From Comamonas terrigena NBRC 13299 (lineage in GTDB: Bacteria > Pseudomonadota > Gammaproteobacteria > Burkholderiales > Burkholderiaceae_C), in the NCBI RefSeq assembly GCF_006740045.1, contig NZ_AP019749.1:186001-250000 (forward strand): a stretch of DNA of 64,000 nucleotides. Direction: 5' to 3'. This document shows positions 8,955 to 17,937 of the stretch, one piece after another. Under the pieces are notes generated by a model. It was not told where the DNA came from, made no database searches, and saw only the letters and a program-made list of their open reading frames with translations. The first letter of the stretch is position 1. The number at the start of each line of letters is the position of its first letter. The translations under genes were made by a program, and so were the position numbers.

Positions 8955-8962
8955 CGCTGCCC

Positions 8963-10078
8963 ATGGAACCAGCACTGAGCCAGATCATCGAGCGCGTGCG
9001 CGCCGCTACCCCGCAAGCCCTGCGCATCCAGGGTGGGGGCAGCAAGGATTTCCTCGGCCTTGAACTGCGTGGCGAGGCGCTGGACGTGCGCCCCCTGCAG
9101 GGCATCGTCGAATACGAACCCAGCGAACTGGTGGTGACAGTGCGTGCCGGCACGCCGCTGGCAGCGCTGGAGCAGGTGCTGGCAGAACGCGGCCAGGCCC
9201 TGGCCTTCGAGCCGCCGCACTTTGCCCGCCAGGGCCGCCAGGCCACGGTGGGCGGCATGGTGGCGGCAGGGCTGTCCGGCCCGGCCCGTGCCAGCGTGGG
9301 CGCGGTGCGCGACTATGTGCTGGGCATCGAAATCCTGAATGGCAAGGCCGAGCTGCTGCGCTTTGGCGGCCAGGTCATGAAGAACGTGGCAGGTTACGAC
9401 GTGTCCCGCCTGATGGCAGGAAGCTGGGGCACGCTGGGCGTGATCACCGAAGTCAGCCTGAAAGTGCTGCCGGTGGCGCCTGCCGAGGCCACGCTGCGCT
9501 TTGATGGCATCGGCCAGGCCGATGCCCTGAAGCAGCTGAACACCTGGGGCGGCCAGCCCCTGCCGTTGAACGCCAGCTGCTGGCTGCAGGACGGGGGCAC
9601 GGGCACGCTGTACGTCCGCCTGCGCGGCGCCTCGGCGGCGGTGGATGCGGCCTGCCGCAGCATGGGCGGCACCCGCCTGGACGCCGCCAGCACGGCCGCA
9701 GACTGGGCGGCCTGCCGCGAGTTGCAATTGCCCTGGTTCACCGCGCGTGCGGCCGACCACTGCCTGTGGCGCCTGTCCGTGCCACAGACTGCGCCCGAGC
9801 TGGCGCTGCCGACCGGCACGGCCGCGCCGCTGGTCGAATGGCATGGTGGCCTGCGCTGGGTACAGGCCCCGCGCAGCGCGGGTGCCGCGCTGAAAGCCGC
9901 CGCCCGTGCGGTGGGCGGCGATGCGCTGCTGTTCAGCGCGGAAGCTGCGCAGCCCCTCAGCGGTGAACCGCTGTTCGATCCCCAGAATGCCGCGGTGCAG
10001 CGCATCCAGCAGCAGCTGAAGACCGCGTTCGATCCGGCCGGCATCTTCAACCCCGGACGCACCAGCGCTGCGCTCTGA
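8963..10078 (+). CDS. glcE: Glycolate oxidase FAD-binding subunit GlcE
   Basis: GlcE is one of three subunits (GlcDEF) of the membrane-associated complex that oxidises glycolate to glyoxylate. This 371-aa protein has the N-terminal PCMH-type FAD-binding fold: IQGGGSKDFLG near residue 25, the RAGTPLAALEQVLAERGQ region, ATVGGMVAAGLSGPAR (residues 94-109) and KNVAGYDVSRLMAGSWGTLG (residues 140-159). It ends with the family's FNPGR motif. I chose ATG 8963 because the fold begins there and a -10 box lies 8 nt ahead; no ribosome-binding site is visible. glcF follows after 34 bp. No glcD is adjacent, so the catalytic subunit must be elsewhere. Confidence 0.9.
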   Translation: MEPALSQIIERVRAATPQALRIQGGGSKDFLGLELRGEALDVRPLQGIVEYEPSELVVTVRAGTPLAALEQVLAERGQALAFEPPHFARQGRQATVGGMVAAGLSGPARASVGAVRDYVLGIEILNGKAELLRFGGQVMKNVAGYDVSRLMAGSWGTLGVITEVSLKVLPVAPAEATLRFDGIGQADALKQLNTWGGQPLPLNASCWLQDGGTGTLYVRLRGASAAVDAACRSMGGTRLDAASTAADWAACRELQLPWFTARAADHCLWRLSVPQTAPELALPTGTAAPLVEWHGGLRWVQAPRSAGAALKAAARAVGGDALLFSAEAAQPLSGEPLFDPQNAAVQRIQQQLKTAFDPAGIFNPGRTSAAL

Positions 10079-10112
10079 CGCCGTGCCCTGACAAGAATTA
10101 CGAGACACCACG

Positions 10113-11360
10113 ATGCAGACCAACCTCGCACCCGAATACCGCAGCACGCCCGAAGGCCAGGAGGCCGAGGCCATTCTGCGCAAATGCGTGCACTGTGGCT
10201 TTTGCACCGCCACCTGCCCCACCTACCAGACGCTGGGTGACGAGCTGGACGGCCCGCGCGGCCGCATCTACCTCATCAAGCAGGTGCTGGAAGGGGCCAC
10301 GCCCACCCGTGCCACGCAGGAGCACCTGGACCGCTGCCTGACCTGCCGCAACTGCGAATCCACCTGCCCCAGCGGCGTGCAATACGGCCATCTGGTGGAC
10401 ATTGGCCGCAAGGTGGTGGACGAGAAGGTGCCGCGCCCGCTGGGCGAGCGCCTCAAGCGCTGGGCGCTGAAGGAAGGCATTCCCTCGCCGCTGTTTGCCC
10501 CGGCCATGAAGCTGGGCCAGGCCGTGCGCCCGCTGCTGCCGGAGGTCATCAAGGCCAAGGTGCCGCCCAAAACGGAGCACGGTGTCTGGCCGACGCGCGC
10601 ACACGCCCGCAAGGTGCTGCTGCTGGCGGGCTGCGTGCAGCCTGCGATGCTGCCCAACATCAACTACGCCACGGCCCGCGTGCTGGATGCCGTGGGCATC
10701 CAGACCGTGATCGCCGACAAGGCCGGTTGCTGCGGCGCGGTGAAGTTCCACCTGAATGACCAGGACAGTGCGCGGGACCAGATGCGCGCCAACATCGACG
10801 CCTGGTGGCCCGCCGTGGAAGCCGGCGAAGTGGAAGCCATCATCAGCAATGCCTCGGGCTGCGGCGCCATGGTCAAGGACTATGCCCATGCCCTGCGCGA
10901 CGACAGCGCCTATGCGGCCAAGGCCCAGCGCGTGAGCGCGCTGGCACGCGATCTGAGCGAGCTGCTGCCCGCCCTGCTGCCCGAGCTGGCCGACAAGCTG
11001 GCCGGCCGTACCAAGGTGCCTGCGCAGCCCATGGCCTACCACCCGCCCTGCACCTTGCAGCATGCGCAAAAGCTCAAGGGCGTGGTCGAGGCCAACCTGG
11101 GCAAGCTGGGCTTCCAGCTGCGCACGGCGCGCACCGAATCGCACCTGTGCTGCGGTTCGGCTGGCACCTATTCCATCCTGCAGTCCGATATCTCCCAGCA
11201 GCTGCGCACCCGCAAGCTGGATGCGCTGGACGAGGCCTTTGAAGGCGGTGCGCCCGCGGCCATCCTGTCGGCCAACATCGGCTGCATCACCCACCTGCAA
11301 GCCGGCACGGCCGTGCCGGTGCGCCACTGGGTGGAAGTGCTGGACGAAGCCCTGGTCTGA
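10113..11360 (+). CDS. glcF: Glycolate oxidase iron-sulfur subunit GlcF
   Basis: This 415-aa electron-transfer subunit passes glycolate-derived electrons to the quinone pool. Two 4Fe-4S ferredoxin motifs are near the N-terminus, CVHCGFCTATCP and CLTCRNCESTCP. They are followed by two CCG domains with LAGCVQP, GCCGAV, SGCGAM, HPPC and LCCGSAG. Length and domain order match GlcF from other proteobacteria. It forms an operon with glcE. Confidence 0.94.
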   Translation: MQTNLAPEYRSTPEGQEAEAILRKCVHCGFCTATCPTYQTLGDELDGPRGRIYLIKQVLEGATPTRATQEHLDRCLTCRNCESTCPSGVQYGHLVDIGRKVVDEKVPRPLGERLKRWALKEGIPSPLFAPAMKLGQAVRPLLPEVIKAKVPPKTEHGVWPTRAHARKVLLLAGCVQPAMLPNINYATARVLDAVGIQTVIADKAGCCGAVKFHLNDQDSARDQMRANIDAWWPAVEAGEVEAIISNASGCGAMVKDYAHALRDDSAYAAKAQRVSALARDLSELLPALLPELADKLAGRTKVPAQPMAYHPPCTLQHAQKLKGVVEANLGKLGFQLRTARTESHLCCGSAGTYSILQSDISQQLRTRKLDALDEAFEGGAPAAILSANIGCITHLQAGTAVPVRHWVEVLDEALV

Positions 11361-11370
11361 CCGCCGCGCA

Positions 11371-11387
11371 GCGCCCCGCAGGGGCGC
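11371..11387 (+). terminator. GC hairpin after glcF, possible terminator
   Basis: GCGCCCC-GCA-GGGGCGC directly follows the glcF stop. The 7-bp stem is perfect but there is no T run, so termination here would be weak or factor-assisted. Confidence 0.4.
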
Positions 11388-11511
11388 CGCAGCCGCAGCA
11401 CGGCGACCGCATTCCCGTGCCGGCAGCAGCTTGCAAAGTCGCCCCTTGCCCGCAGGACTGCCAATGCTGGCATGATGGCGGCCTTGTTTTTTTGTCGCCA
11501 TTGGCCTGCCC

Positions 11512-12279
11512 ATGACCGAAATCGTGTCCTCCCTCCCCGAAACCCCGGCCTCCGACGCCGCAGCCGCACAGCCTGCCCAGGCCGACGGTGCCCGTCGCCG
11601 CAACCGGCGCGGTGGACGGGGACGTGCCGCTGCCGCCAAGGGAGCCGCACCGCAGTCCGCTGCCGCTTCCGCGCGCCCCGTGCGTGAAATCCACCCCGTG
11701 CTGCTGCAGCTGGCGCAGCTGTACCCGGCGCTGTTCGGTGACAGCCCCAAGCCGCTCAAGCGCGGCATCTTCCAGGACCTGCAGGTCGCCCAGGGCGAAG
11801 CGCTGGACAAGGACGGCCTCAAGCAGGCGCTGGCCCTGCACACCCGCTCCACCCGCTATCTGAATGTCGTGGCCACGGGCGCGGCACGCTGCGATCTGCA
11901 GGGCGTGGAAGTGGAAGCCATGGCGCCCGAGCATGTGCTGCACGCGCTGATCGAAGTCTTCCGCCGCAAGAAGCCGCGCGACGGCGAAGACCTGCAGGCC
12001 AAGCTGCAGCGCCGCATTGGCCAGGCCTTCATCGACAGCGGCCTGGGCCGCGATGCCTACCTGGAAAAAGTGCAGCTGCGCGAACCCAGTGCCCTGGCCA
12101 AGGTCGAAGCGGCACTGGCCGTGGTGGCCGAACAGGACGCCAAGGCCGAAGCCGTGCTGCGGGCCTTTGAAGGCAGCGGTGCGGAGACCGTGGACGCCTT
12201 TGCCGACATGTACGGCATGAACACCCAGCAGGTGCAGCGCCAGCTGCACCGCGCCCGCCAGCTGAAGGCCCAGGCCTGA
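11512..12279 (+). CDS. ProQ/FinO-domain RNA chaperone
   Basis: This 255-aa RNA-binding protein is probably a ProQ-type global chaperone of structured RNAs. Residues 20-60 form a disordered basic tail (RRRNRRGGRGRAAAAK). The FinO/ProQ domain spans about residues 60-165, with PVLLQLAQLYPALFG, PLKRGIFQDL, LHTRSTRYLNVV and a typical basic stretch. The C-terminal third is helical and Ala-rich and may be an extra RNA- or protein-contact region. It is monocistronic, with glcF upstream on the same strand and gpx converging. No clear ribosome-binding site precedes ATG 11512. Confidence 0.88.
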   Translation: MTEIVSSLPETPASDAAAAQPAQADGARRRNRRGGRGRAAAAKGAAPQSAAASARPVREIHPVLLQLAQLYPALFGDSPKPLKRGIFQDLQVAQGEALDKDGLKQALALHTRSTRYLNVVATGAARCDLQGVEVEAMAPEHVLHALIEVFRRKKPRDGEDLQAKLQRRIGQAFIDSGLGRDAYLEKVQLREPSALAKVEAALAVVAEQDAKAEAVLRAFEGSGAETVDAFADMYGMNTQQVQRQLHRARQLKAQA

Positions 12280-12293
12280 GCACTGAGTGGTGA

Positions 12294-12325
12294 ACCGCAG
12301 GCGGCGCCGTAGCCCCGCCTGCGGT
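12294..12325. terminator. Hairpin between convergent proQ-like gene and gpx
   Basis: ACCGCAGGCGG (12294-12304) pairs perfectly with CCGCCTGCGGT (12315-12325) around a 10-nt loop. It lies between two convergent genes, where a shared terminator is expected. There is no T tract on either side. Confidence 0.5.
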
Positions 12326-12375
12326 GGTGGGCCGGTGCCTGACGGCATGCGGCCTGCAGCCCCTGCAGCCTTCGC

Positions 12376-12876
12376 TCAGGCGGCGGTGGGGGCCTGTGCC
12401 AGCGCCTGTTCGATATCGCCACCCAGCGTCACCGGGGCATCCTGGGGCGCATAGCGGCGGATCGCCCGGCCATCGCGACCGACCAGGAATTTGGTGAAGT
12501 TCCACTTGATGGCCTTGCTGCCCAGCAGGCCGGGGGCCTGTTCCTTGAGCCAGACGAACAGCGGCGCTGCGGCTTCGCCGTTGACTTCGATCTTGGCCAT
12601 CATCGGAAACTCCACGCCGTAGTTCTTCTGGCAGAAGGCGGCGATGTCGCTGTTGTGGGCCGGGTCCTGGTGGCCGAACTGGTTGCAGGGGAAGCCCAGC
12701 ACCACCAGCCCCTGGGGACCGAAGCGCTCATACAGCTGCTGCAGGCCGGCCAGCTGTGGCGTGAAGCCGCAGGCGCTGGCGGTGTTCACCACCAGCACCA
12801 CCTTGCCGGCGTACTGGCCCAGGTCGTGTTCGTCGCCCTCGATGCTGCGCACCTGGAAATCATGGAGTGTGGTCAT
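12376..12876 (-). CDS. Glutathione peroxidase (thioredoxin-like, Cys type)
   Basis: This 166-aa thiol peroxidase reduces hydroperoxides using glutathione or thioredoxin. The catalytic tetrad is present with Cys in place of selenocysteine: C36 in NTASACGFTPQ, Q66 in GFPCNQFG, and W125-N126 in KWNFTKF. I chose ATG 12876 with AAGGAG 5-6 nt ahead; a much longer open frame upstream is an overprint of the EamA gene. It lies 47 bp downstream of the EamA gene on the same strand and may be co-transcribed with it. Confidence 0.95.
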   Translation of the reverse strand: MTTLHDFQVRSIEGDEHDLGQYAGKVVLVVNTASACGFTPQLAGLQQLYERFGPQGLVVLGFPCNQFGHQDPAHNSDIAAFCQKNYGVEFPMMAKIEVNGEAAAPLFVWLKEQAPGLLGSKAIKWNFTKFLVGRDGRAIRRYAPQDAPVTLGGDIEQALAQAPTAA

Positions 12877-12923
12877 GGAGTCTCCTTGCATGGGCGCCAT
12901 CTTGCCACGCCCATGGGCACACT

Positions 12924-13811
12924 TTATGCCTTGCGGCGGCGCCCCTGCAAGGCGGCCAGCAGCGCGCCGCCGATGATCAGCGCTCCGCCCAGCAGCATGC
13001 GCGGCGTCAGCTCGGTGGCGCCCAGCAGCCAGGCCGAGACGGTGGCAAACAGCACTTCGGACAGCATGATCAGCGAGGTGGTGGCCGTCGGCAGGCGCGC
13101 CGCGCCGTACTGCAGGGCCCAGTTGCCCACCGCCACCAGCACCGCCATGACCAGGGCGCACAGCACCCATTCGGTCTGCGGCGCCGGCAGGCCGGGCAGT
13201 GCACCCAGCCCGTAGCCCAGGCTGGCGGTGGTCAGGCCCGTGGCCATGCAGCCCACAAACATGGCCAGCATGCGCGAGGTGCCGGGCGCACTGTGGGTGC
13301 GGCGCAGGACCACATTGGTGATGGCAAAGCACAGGCCGCCGAACACGGCCAGGTAGTCGGGCAGCGCGATGCCGGCCGTCAGGCTGCTCCAGCTGGCCCC
13401 TGCCGGCACGATCACCAGGCCCATGCCGGCGAACGCCAGTGCCAGGCGCAGCAGGCCCTGGGGGGTGGGGCGCTCGCCCAGGAACTTCCAGGCCAGCAGC
13501 ACGGCCCAGGCAGGCATCAGATAGAACAGCAGGATCACCCGCACCACATCCCCGGTGGAGCTGGCGGTGTTGAAGGCCACATTCGTCAGCCCGGAGGACA
13601 GGGCCAGCAGCCACAGCGCCGGGTGGGCCAGCAGCCCGGCCCAGCTGCGCGGCGCCAGCAGCGTGGTGCCCAGCACCAGGGCGGCGTAGATCAGCGAGGT
13701 GGCCCAGGGCGCAGCCAGGCCGGCGGCATGCATGGTCTTGAAGGGCCACCAGGACAGCCCCCAGACCACGGCGTTGAACAGCAGGGCGAAATACGGTGCA
13801 GGAGAGTGCAT
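12924..13811 (-). CDS. EamA/DMT-family transporter
   Basis: This 295-aa inner-membrane protein has ten predicted membrane helices in two EamA repeats (about residues 8-135 and 150-285), as in drug/metabolite exporters. It begins MHSPAPYFALLFNAVVWG, and the VVWG motif in the first helix is typical. The longer frame to 13934 would prefix 41 unrelated residues and overlap lplT, so I used ATG 13811. The C-terminus is short and basic (GRRRKA). The substrate cannot be inferred. It sits between lplT (upstream) and gpx (downstream) on the same strand. Confidence 0.9.
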   Translation of the reverse strand: MHSPAPYFALLFNAVVWGLSWWPFKTMHAAGLAAPWATSLIYAALVLGTTLLAPRSWAGLLAHPALWLLALSSGLTNVAFNTASSTGDVVRVILLFYLMPAWAVLLAWKFLGERPTPQGLLRLALAFAGMGLVIVPAGASWSSLTAGIALPDYLAVFGGLCFAITNVVLRRTHSAPGTSRMLAMFVGCMATGLTTASLGYGLGALPGLPAPQTEWVLCALVMAVLVAVGNWALQYGAARLPTATTSLIMLSEVLFATVSAWLLGATELTPRMLLGGALIIGGALLAALQGRRRKA

Positions 13812-13824
13812 GGCTGAAAACGAC

Positions 13825-13851
13825 TCCGGCGCAGGGGGTGCCTGCGCCGGA
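13825..13851 (-). terminator. Hairpin between lplT and the EamA gene
   Basis: TCCGGCGCAGG (13825-13835) and CCTGCGCCGGA (13841-13851) form an 11-bp perfect stem with a 5-nt loop, downstream of the lplT stop. Only a short broken T run follows on the minus strand, so it may attenuate rather than fully terminate. Confidence 0.5.
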
Positions 13852-13881
13852 AACGATGAAAACGGGGGAAAGTGGCAGGCT

Positions 13882-15174
13882 TCAGTGGTGGTGGTCGTGG
13901 CGCGCGATATTGAGCAGGCGGCGCACTTCCCCACCGTGGTGGCGGCAGTTGTAGCGGTACCAGCGGCCGATCAGCCACATGGTGATGGCCACGATCAGGC
14001 CAAAGCCGGTGATGGCGCCATAGGCCGACACCCCCAGCTTGGTGGCCAGCGCATACAAGGCGCCCAGGCCCAGGATGCAGGCCTGTTCATTGAAGTTCTG
14101 CACCGCGATGGAGCGGCCCGCGCCCATCAGGTCATGGCCGCGGTGCTGCAGCAGCGCGTTCATGGGCACCACCAGGAAGCCGCCCAGGCCGCCCAGCAGG
14201 ATCAGGAAGGGGATGGCAATCCACAGGTGGCTGATGAAATTCATGCACACCACCAGCAGGCCCATGGCAATGCCCAAGGGAATCACCCGGGTGGCGTGCT
14301 GCAGGCGCATGCGCATCGAGGCCAGCACCGCACCGGCGGCGGTACCGATGGCCACCACGCCCACCAGGGCCGAGGCCTGGGTGGTGCCGTAGCCCAGGGC
14401 CACGGCGGCCCAGGCCAGCACGATGTAGCGCAGATTGCCGGACACGCCCCAGAACAGGGTGGTGGTGGACAGCGAGATCTGGCCCAGCTTGTCGCGCCAC
14501 AGGCGGCGGTTGCAGTCCCGGAAGTCGGGCAGCAGGGCAAGCGTGGCGGCCAGCAGGCCTTGGTCCGGGTGCTGGCGCATGGGCACCAGCGGGGTGCTGG
14601 TGCGGGGAATGCGCAGGTTGAAGGCGGCCGCCAGCGCGTAGACAAACACCAGCACGCCGATGGCGGCTTCGGCCGCGTTGTCGACAAACGGCACGTCCAG
14701 TGCCATCAGATGTGCCGCAACAGCCGGGCCCACCAGCTGGCCGCCCAGCAGCACGCCCAGGATGATGGAGGTGATGGTCAGCCCCTCGATCCAGCCATTG
14801 GCCTTGACCAGCTGGGAGGGCGGCAGCAGCTCGGTCAGGATGCCGTATTTGGCCGGCGAGTAGGCGGCGGCGCCCAGACCCACCACTGCATAGGCCAGCA
14901 GCGGGTGGTGGCCGATCAGCATCATCAGGCAGCCCGCCACCTTGATGGCATTGCTGATGAACATCACCCGCCCCTTGGGCAAGGCGTCGGCAAAGGCGCC
15001 CACAAAAGGGGCCAGGATCACGTAGAACAGCGCAAACATGGGCACCAGGGCCGCACGCTGCCATTCCGGGGCACCGGAGGTGCGCAACAGTTCCACCGCG
15101 GTGACAAACAGGGCATTGTCGGCCAGCGAGCTGAAGAACTGCGCCGACATGATGGTGTAGAAACCGCGTTTCAT
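13882..15174 (-). CDS. lplT: Lysophospholipid transporter LplT (MFS)
   Basis: This 430-aa twelve-helix MFS protein flips lysophospholipids across the inner membrane for re-acylation. It begins MKRGFYTIMSAQFFSSLADNAL, the LplT signature start, and includes AAAYSPAKYGILTELLPP and KANGWIEGLTI. The usual partner, the acyltransferase/acyl-ACP synthetase Aas, is not in the window. The C-terminus ends in RHDHHH, a short His-rich tail. It is divergent from alr with 140 bp between them. Confidence 0.93.
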   Translation of the reverse strand: MKRGFYTIMSAQFFSSLADNALFVTAVELLRTSGAPEWQRAALVPMFALFYVILAPFVGAFADALPKGRVMFISNAIKVAGCLMMLIGHHPLLAYAVVGLGAAAYSPAKYGILTELLPPSQLVKANGWIEGLTITSIILGVLLGGQLVGPAVAAHLMALDVPFVDNAAEAAIGVLVFVYALAAAFNLRIPRTSTPLVPMRQHPDQGLLAATLALLPDFRDCNRRLWRDKLGQISLSTTTLFWGVSGNLRYIVLAWAAVALGYGTTQASALVGVVAIGTAAGAVLASMRMRLQHATRVIPLGIAMGLLVVCMNFISHLWIAIPFLILLGGLGGFLVVPMNALLQHRGHDLMGAGRSIAVQNFNEQACILGLGALYALATKLGVSAYGAITGFGLIVAITMWLIGRWYRYNCRHHGGEVRRLLNIARHDHHH

Positions 15175-15314
15175 GGATGGGGATGCGTACTATTAGCAGA
15201 GCTAATGCCCACGCTGATCTGGACCTGTTGGCAAAGTGACTGGCGGTTATATCACGCAGGTTTGTGCCGGGAGTGCCAGAATTCCGTACTTCTTTTCCCT
15301 AGCTCCCATCTGAC

Positions 15315-16418
15315 ATGCCACGTCCCATCCAGGCCACCATCCATCCCGAAGCATTGCGCCACAACCTGGAACGTGCACGCCAGGCGGCCCCGGATGCGCG
15401 GCTGTGGGCGGTGGTCAAGGCCAATGCCTACGGCCATGGCATCGAGCGTGTGTTCGATGCCATGCGGGCCACCGACGGCTTTGCACTGCTGGAATTGTCG
15501 GAAGCAGAACGCATCCGCCAGCTGGGATGGCGCGGCCCGATCCTGCTGCTGGAAGGGGTGTTTGACGCCCGCGACCTGGAGCTGTGCTCCCGCCTGGGGG
15601 TGTGGCATTCCGTCCACTGCGACCAGCAGATCGACTGGCTGGCCGCCCACAAGACCCAGCAGCCGCACCGCGTGTTCCTGAAGATGAACAGCGGCATGAA
15701 CCGCCTGGGCTTCACGCCGGAGCGCTTTCGCAGTGCCTATGCGCGCCTGAATGCGCTCACCCAGGTGGAAGAGATTTCCTTCATCACCCATTTCAGCGAT
15801 GCCGACGGGCCGCGCGGCATCGAGCACCAGCTCCAGGCCTTTCTCGGCGCCACGCAGGACCTGCCCGGCGAGCGCAGCGTGTGCAATAGTGCCGCCACCT
15901 TGCTGCATGGCATGGAGGCGCGCGTGCGCAACGACTGGGTGCGTCCCGGCATCGTGCTGTACGGCAGCGCACCCGATTACCCGCTGCACACGGCCGCCGA
16001 CTGGGGGCTGCGGCCCGCCATGACGCTGTCGACCCAGGTCATCGGCGTGCAGCAGCTGCAGGCGGGGGACAGCGTGGGCTACGGCTCGACCTTTGTGGCC
16101 GACGCTCCCATGCGCACCGGCATCATTGCCTGCGGTTATGCCGACGGTTACCCGCGCCACTGCGGCACGGGCACGCCGGTGCTGGTGAACGGCGTGCGCA
16201 CCCGTGTACTGGGCCGTGTCAGCATGGACATGCTCAATGTCGACCTGACGCCGGTGCCCGACGCCGGCATCGGCAGCGACGTCACGCTGTGGGGCACGGC
16301 GCGCAATGGCACCCAGCTGTCCATCGACGAGGTGGCCGCTGCGGCCGGCACCGTGGGCTACGAGCTGATGTGCGCCGTGGCGCCGCGTGTGCCGGTGGTG
16401 GTGGAAGGGGCGGCCTAA
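15315..16418 (+). CDS. alr: Alanine racemase
   Basis: This 367-aa PLP enzyme interconverts L- and D-alanine for peptidoglycan. The PLP lysine is K35 in [11 protein letters not shown] and the second catalytic base is Y256 in SVGYGSTF. The TIM barrel is followed by a beta domain with [10 protein letters not shown] and GRVSMDM. Length fits Alr/DadX. lplT is divergent. There is no dadA beside it, so a biosynthetic Alr role is more likely than catabolic DadX. Confidence 0.95.
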   Translation: MPRPIQATIHPEALRHNLERARQAAPDARLWAVVKANAYGHGIERVFDAMRATDGFALLELSEAERIRQLGWRGPILLLEGVFDARDLELCSRLGVWHSVHCDQQIDWLAAHKTQQPHRVFLKMNSGMNRLGFTPERFRSAYARLNALTQVEEISFITHFSDADGPRGIEHQLQAFLGATQDLPGERSVCNSAATLLHGMEARVRNDWVRPGIVLYGSAPDYPLHTAADWGLRPAMTLSTQVIGVQQLQAGDSVGYGSTFVADAPMRTGIIACGYADGYPRHCGTGTPVLVNGVRTRVLGRVSMDMLNVDLTPVPDAGIGSDVTLWGTARNGTQLSIDEVAAAAGTVGYELMCAVAPRVPVVVEGAA

Positions 16419-16484
16419 GAGGCAGGGAGCAGGGGCAGGGGGCCGAGGCTCCCGCCGTGCGCTGCGGGCGCTTCGGGACCGGGC

Positions 16485-16994
16485 TCAGTCGTGCAGATGG
16501 GGTGGGTTGTAGCTGGGGTCGTGTGCCAGCGAATCGCCTTCGCCTTGCGGCAGCGGCAGGGCGGCCAGCTGGCTGTGCATCTGGCGCAGCAGGTCCAGCA
16601 ACTGCTGCTGTTCCGACATCGACCAGCCCGCCAGCATCTGCGCGCCCAGGCTGCTGCGGTGGTTGCGCAGACCGGTGAAGGCTTCAGCGCCCTGGGCGCT
16701 CAGGCGCAGGCAGCGGCTGCGCTTGTCCTGTGGATGGGGCACCCTCTCCAGCCAGCCATGGGTTTCCATCTGCTGCAGCAGGCGTGCCAGCTGGGCCTTG
16801 TCGGTGCCGGTATGCGCCACCAGGTCCTTGTGGGTGCACAGGGGATGGTGGCCCACGTACAGCAGCACTTTCAGCTCATTGGCCGTCAGCGGCAGCGCCT
16901 GGGCGTGCAGGGCCGCGCGCATCTGGCGGCGGTAGGCCAGCGTCAGGTTGTGCATGGCATCCAGCACGGCAGAGGGCAGGGCAGAGGTGTTCAT
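16485..16994 (-). CDS. MarR-family transcriptional regulator
   Basis: This 169-aa winged-helix repressor has helix-turn-helix and wing at about residues 35-100 (TANELKVLLYVGHHP, HKDLVAHTGTDKAQLARLLQQM, GWLERVPHPQDKRSRCLRLS) and a dimerisation helix after it. It is divergent from the siderophore-interacting protein gene. The 105-bp gap holds two near-identical palindromes placed on the divergent promoter, so it very likely represses both genes. The His-rich C-terminus (DPSYNPPHLHD) is unusual and could bind metal, which would suit an iron-linked target; that is inference. Confidence 0.92.
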   Translation of the reverse strand: MNTSALPSAVLDAMHNLTLAYRRQMRAALHAQALPLTANELKVLLYVGHHPLCTHKDLVAHTGTDKAQLARLLQQMETHGWLERVPHPQDKRSRCLRLSAQGAEAFTGLRNHRSSLGAQMLAGWSMSEQQQLLDLLRQMHSQLAALPLPQGEGDSLAHDPSYNPPHLHD

Positions 16995-17034
16995 CCAGGG
17001 ATCTCGTCAGCAGAAGCAAATGGTGCACGCATTG

Positions 17035-17080
17035 GTTGACAAAGTCAATTAACAATGGTTATATTGTTGATTAAGTCAAC
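17035..17080. promoter_or_regulatory. Two MarR operators overlapping the divergent promoter
   Basis: Site 1 is GTTGACAAAGTCAAT (17035-17049), with a perfect TTGAC-AAA-GTCAA core. Site 2 is GTTGATTAAGTCAAC (17066-17080). Their starts are 31 bp apart, about three helical turns. A promoter for the downstream flavoreductase fits exactly: -35 TTGACA (17036-17041) inside site 1, an 18-bp spacer, then -10 TATATT (17060-17065) abutting site 2. Occupied sites would cover both promoter elements. Confidence 0.82.
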
Positions 17081-17099
17081 ATTCTACGCAGGAGCGTGC

Positions 17100-17912
17100 A
17101 TGCCCACCACCGATATCGCAGCCACCGGCTCAACCATCCCCGACACCGCCCTGCGCGTGGAGCGTGTGCGCCACGTGTTTGCCGCGCACCACCTGCAGCT
17201 GCAATCGCGCGAAGTGGTCAGCCCCGGCTTTGTGCGCATCACGCTGGCGGGGGCCGATCTGACGGGTTTTCGCAGCGACGGCTTTGATGACCACATCAAG
17301 TTCCTGCTGCCCCAGCCCGGCCAGGACAAGCCCAACCTGCCGCAGATGGTGGACGGTCGTCCCCACTTTGACGGCGAGCGCCCTGTCGCGCGGGACTACA
17401 CCCCGGTGCGCTGGGATGCCGCCAAAGGCCAGCTGGTGCTGGAGTTTGCCCTGCATGACCACGGCCCGGCCGCCGAATGGGCGCGCACCGCGCAGATCGG
17501 CCAATGGGCCGGGGTGGCCGGACCGCGTGGCAGCATGGTGATTCCCGCCGGCTTTGCCTGGCACTGGCTGCTGGGCGATGACAGCGCGCTGCCCGCCGTG
17601 GAACGCCGCCTGGCGGAGCTGCCGGCCACGGCCCGTGTGACCGTACGCCTGAAGGTGGCAGCGGCCGACCGCCGTCCGCTGCCCAGCGCTGCCCAGGTGG
17701 ACCTGCAGTGGGTGGACGATCTGGCCGAGGCCGCTGCCGCCCTGCCGCTGCCGTCCGAAGACGGCTACATCTGGGCCGCAGGCGAGCACAACGACATGGC
17801 CGCGCTGCGCACCGTCTTCAAGGACAAGGGCGCTTCGCTCAAGCGCATGCGCATCTCCGCCTACTGGAAGCGCGGTCAGGCGGACCACCACGAGGAACTG
17901 GTGCAGGAGTGA
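17100..17912 (+). CDS. Siderophore-interacting protein (FAD/NAD(P)H ferric reductase)
   Basis: This 270-aa ViuB/YqjH-type flavoprotein uses NAD(P)H to reduce ferric siderophores. The FAD-binding domain carries VARDYTPVRWD (about residues 99-109). The NAD(P)H-binding SIP domain follows with LLGDDSALPAVERRLAELP and ends with WAAGEHNDMAALR and SAYWKRGQADHHEE, all family hallmarks. ATG 17100 has a CAGGAG ribosome-binding site. It is under the divergent MarR operators. YqjI, the usual repressor of E. coli yqjH, is a PadR-type regulator, so a MarR partner here is a different arrangement. Confidence 0.93.
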   Translation: MPTTDIAATGSTIPDTALRVERVRHVFAAHHLQLQSREVVSPGFVRITLAGADLTGFRSDGFDDHIKFLLPQPGQDKPNLPQMVDGRPHFDGERPVARDYTPVRWDAAKGQLVLEFALHDHGPAAEWARTAQIGQWAGVAGPRGSMVIPAGFAWHWLLGDDSALPAVERRLAELPATARVTVRLKVAAADRRPLPSAAQVDLQWVDDLAEAAAALPLPSEDGYIWAAGEHNDMAALRTVFKDKGASLKRMRISAYWKRGQADHHEELVQE

Positions 17913-17937
17913 GCGGGCGCCCTGCCGCGCCGTGGTC

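Larger units (their letters stand above)
8590..8962. other. Intergenic region amtB-glcE
   Basis: This 373-base stretch has no credible gene. It holds the amtB terminator (8666-8690) at its left and the short TAnnnT promoter of glcE at its right end. Open frames crossing it are short and read into glcE or amtB out of phase. Confidence 0.7.

Noticed and set aside
13699-15681. 660-codon plus-strand frame
   Set aside because: Antisense to the EamA and lplT genes; Gln/His/Gly-rich composition typical of a GC-rich shadow frame.
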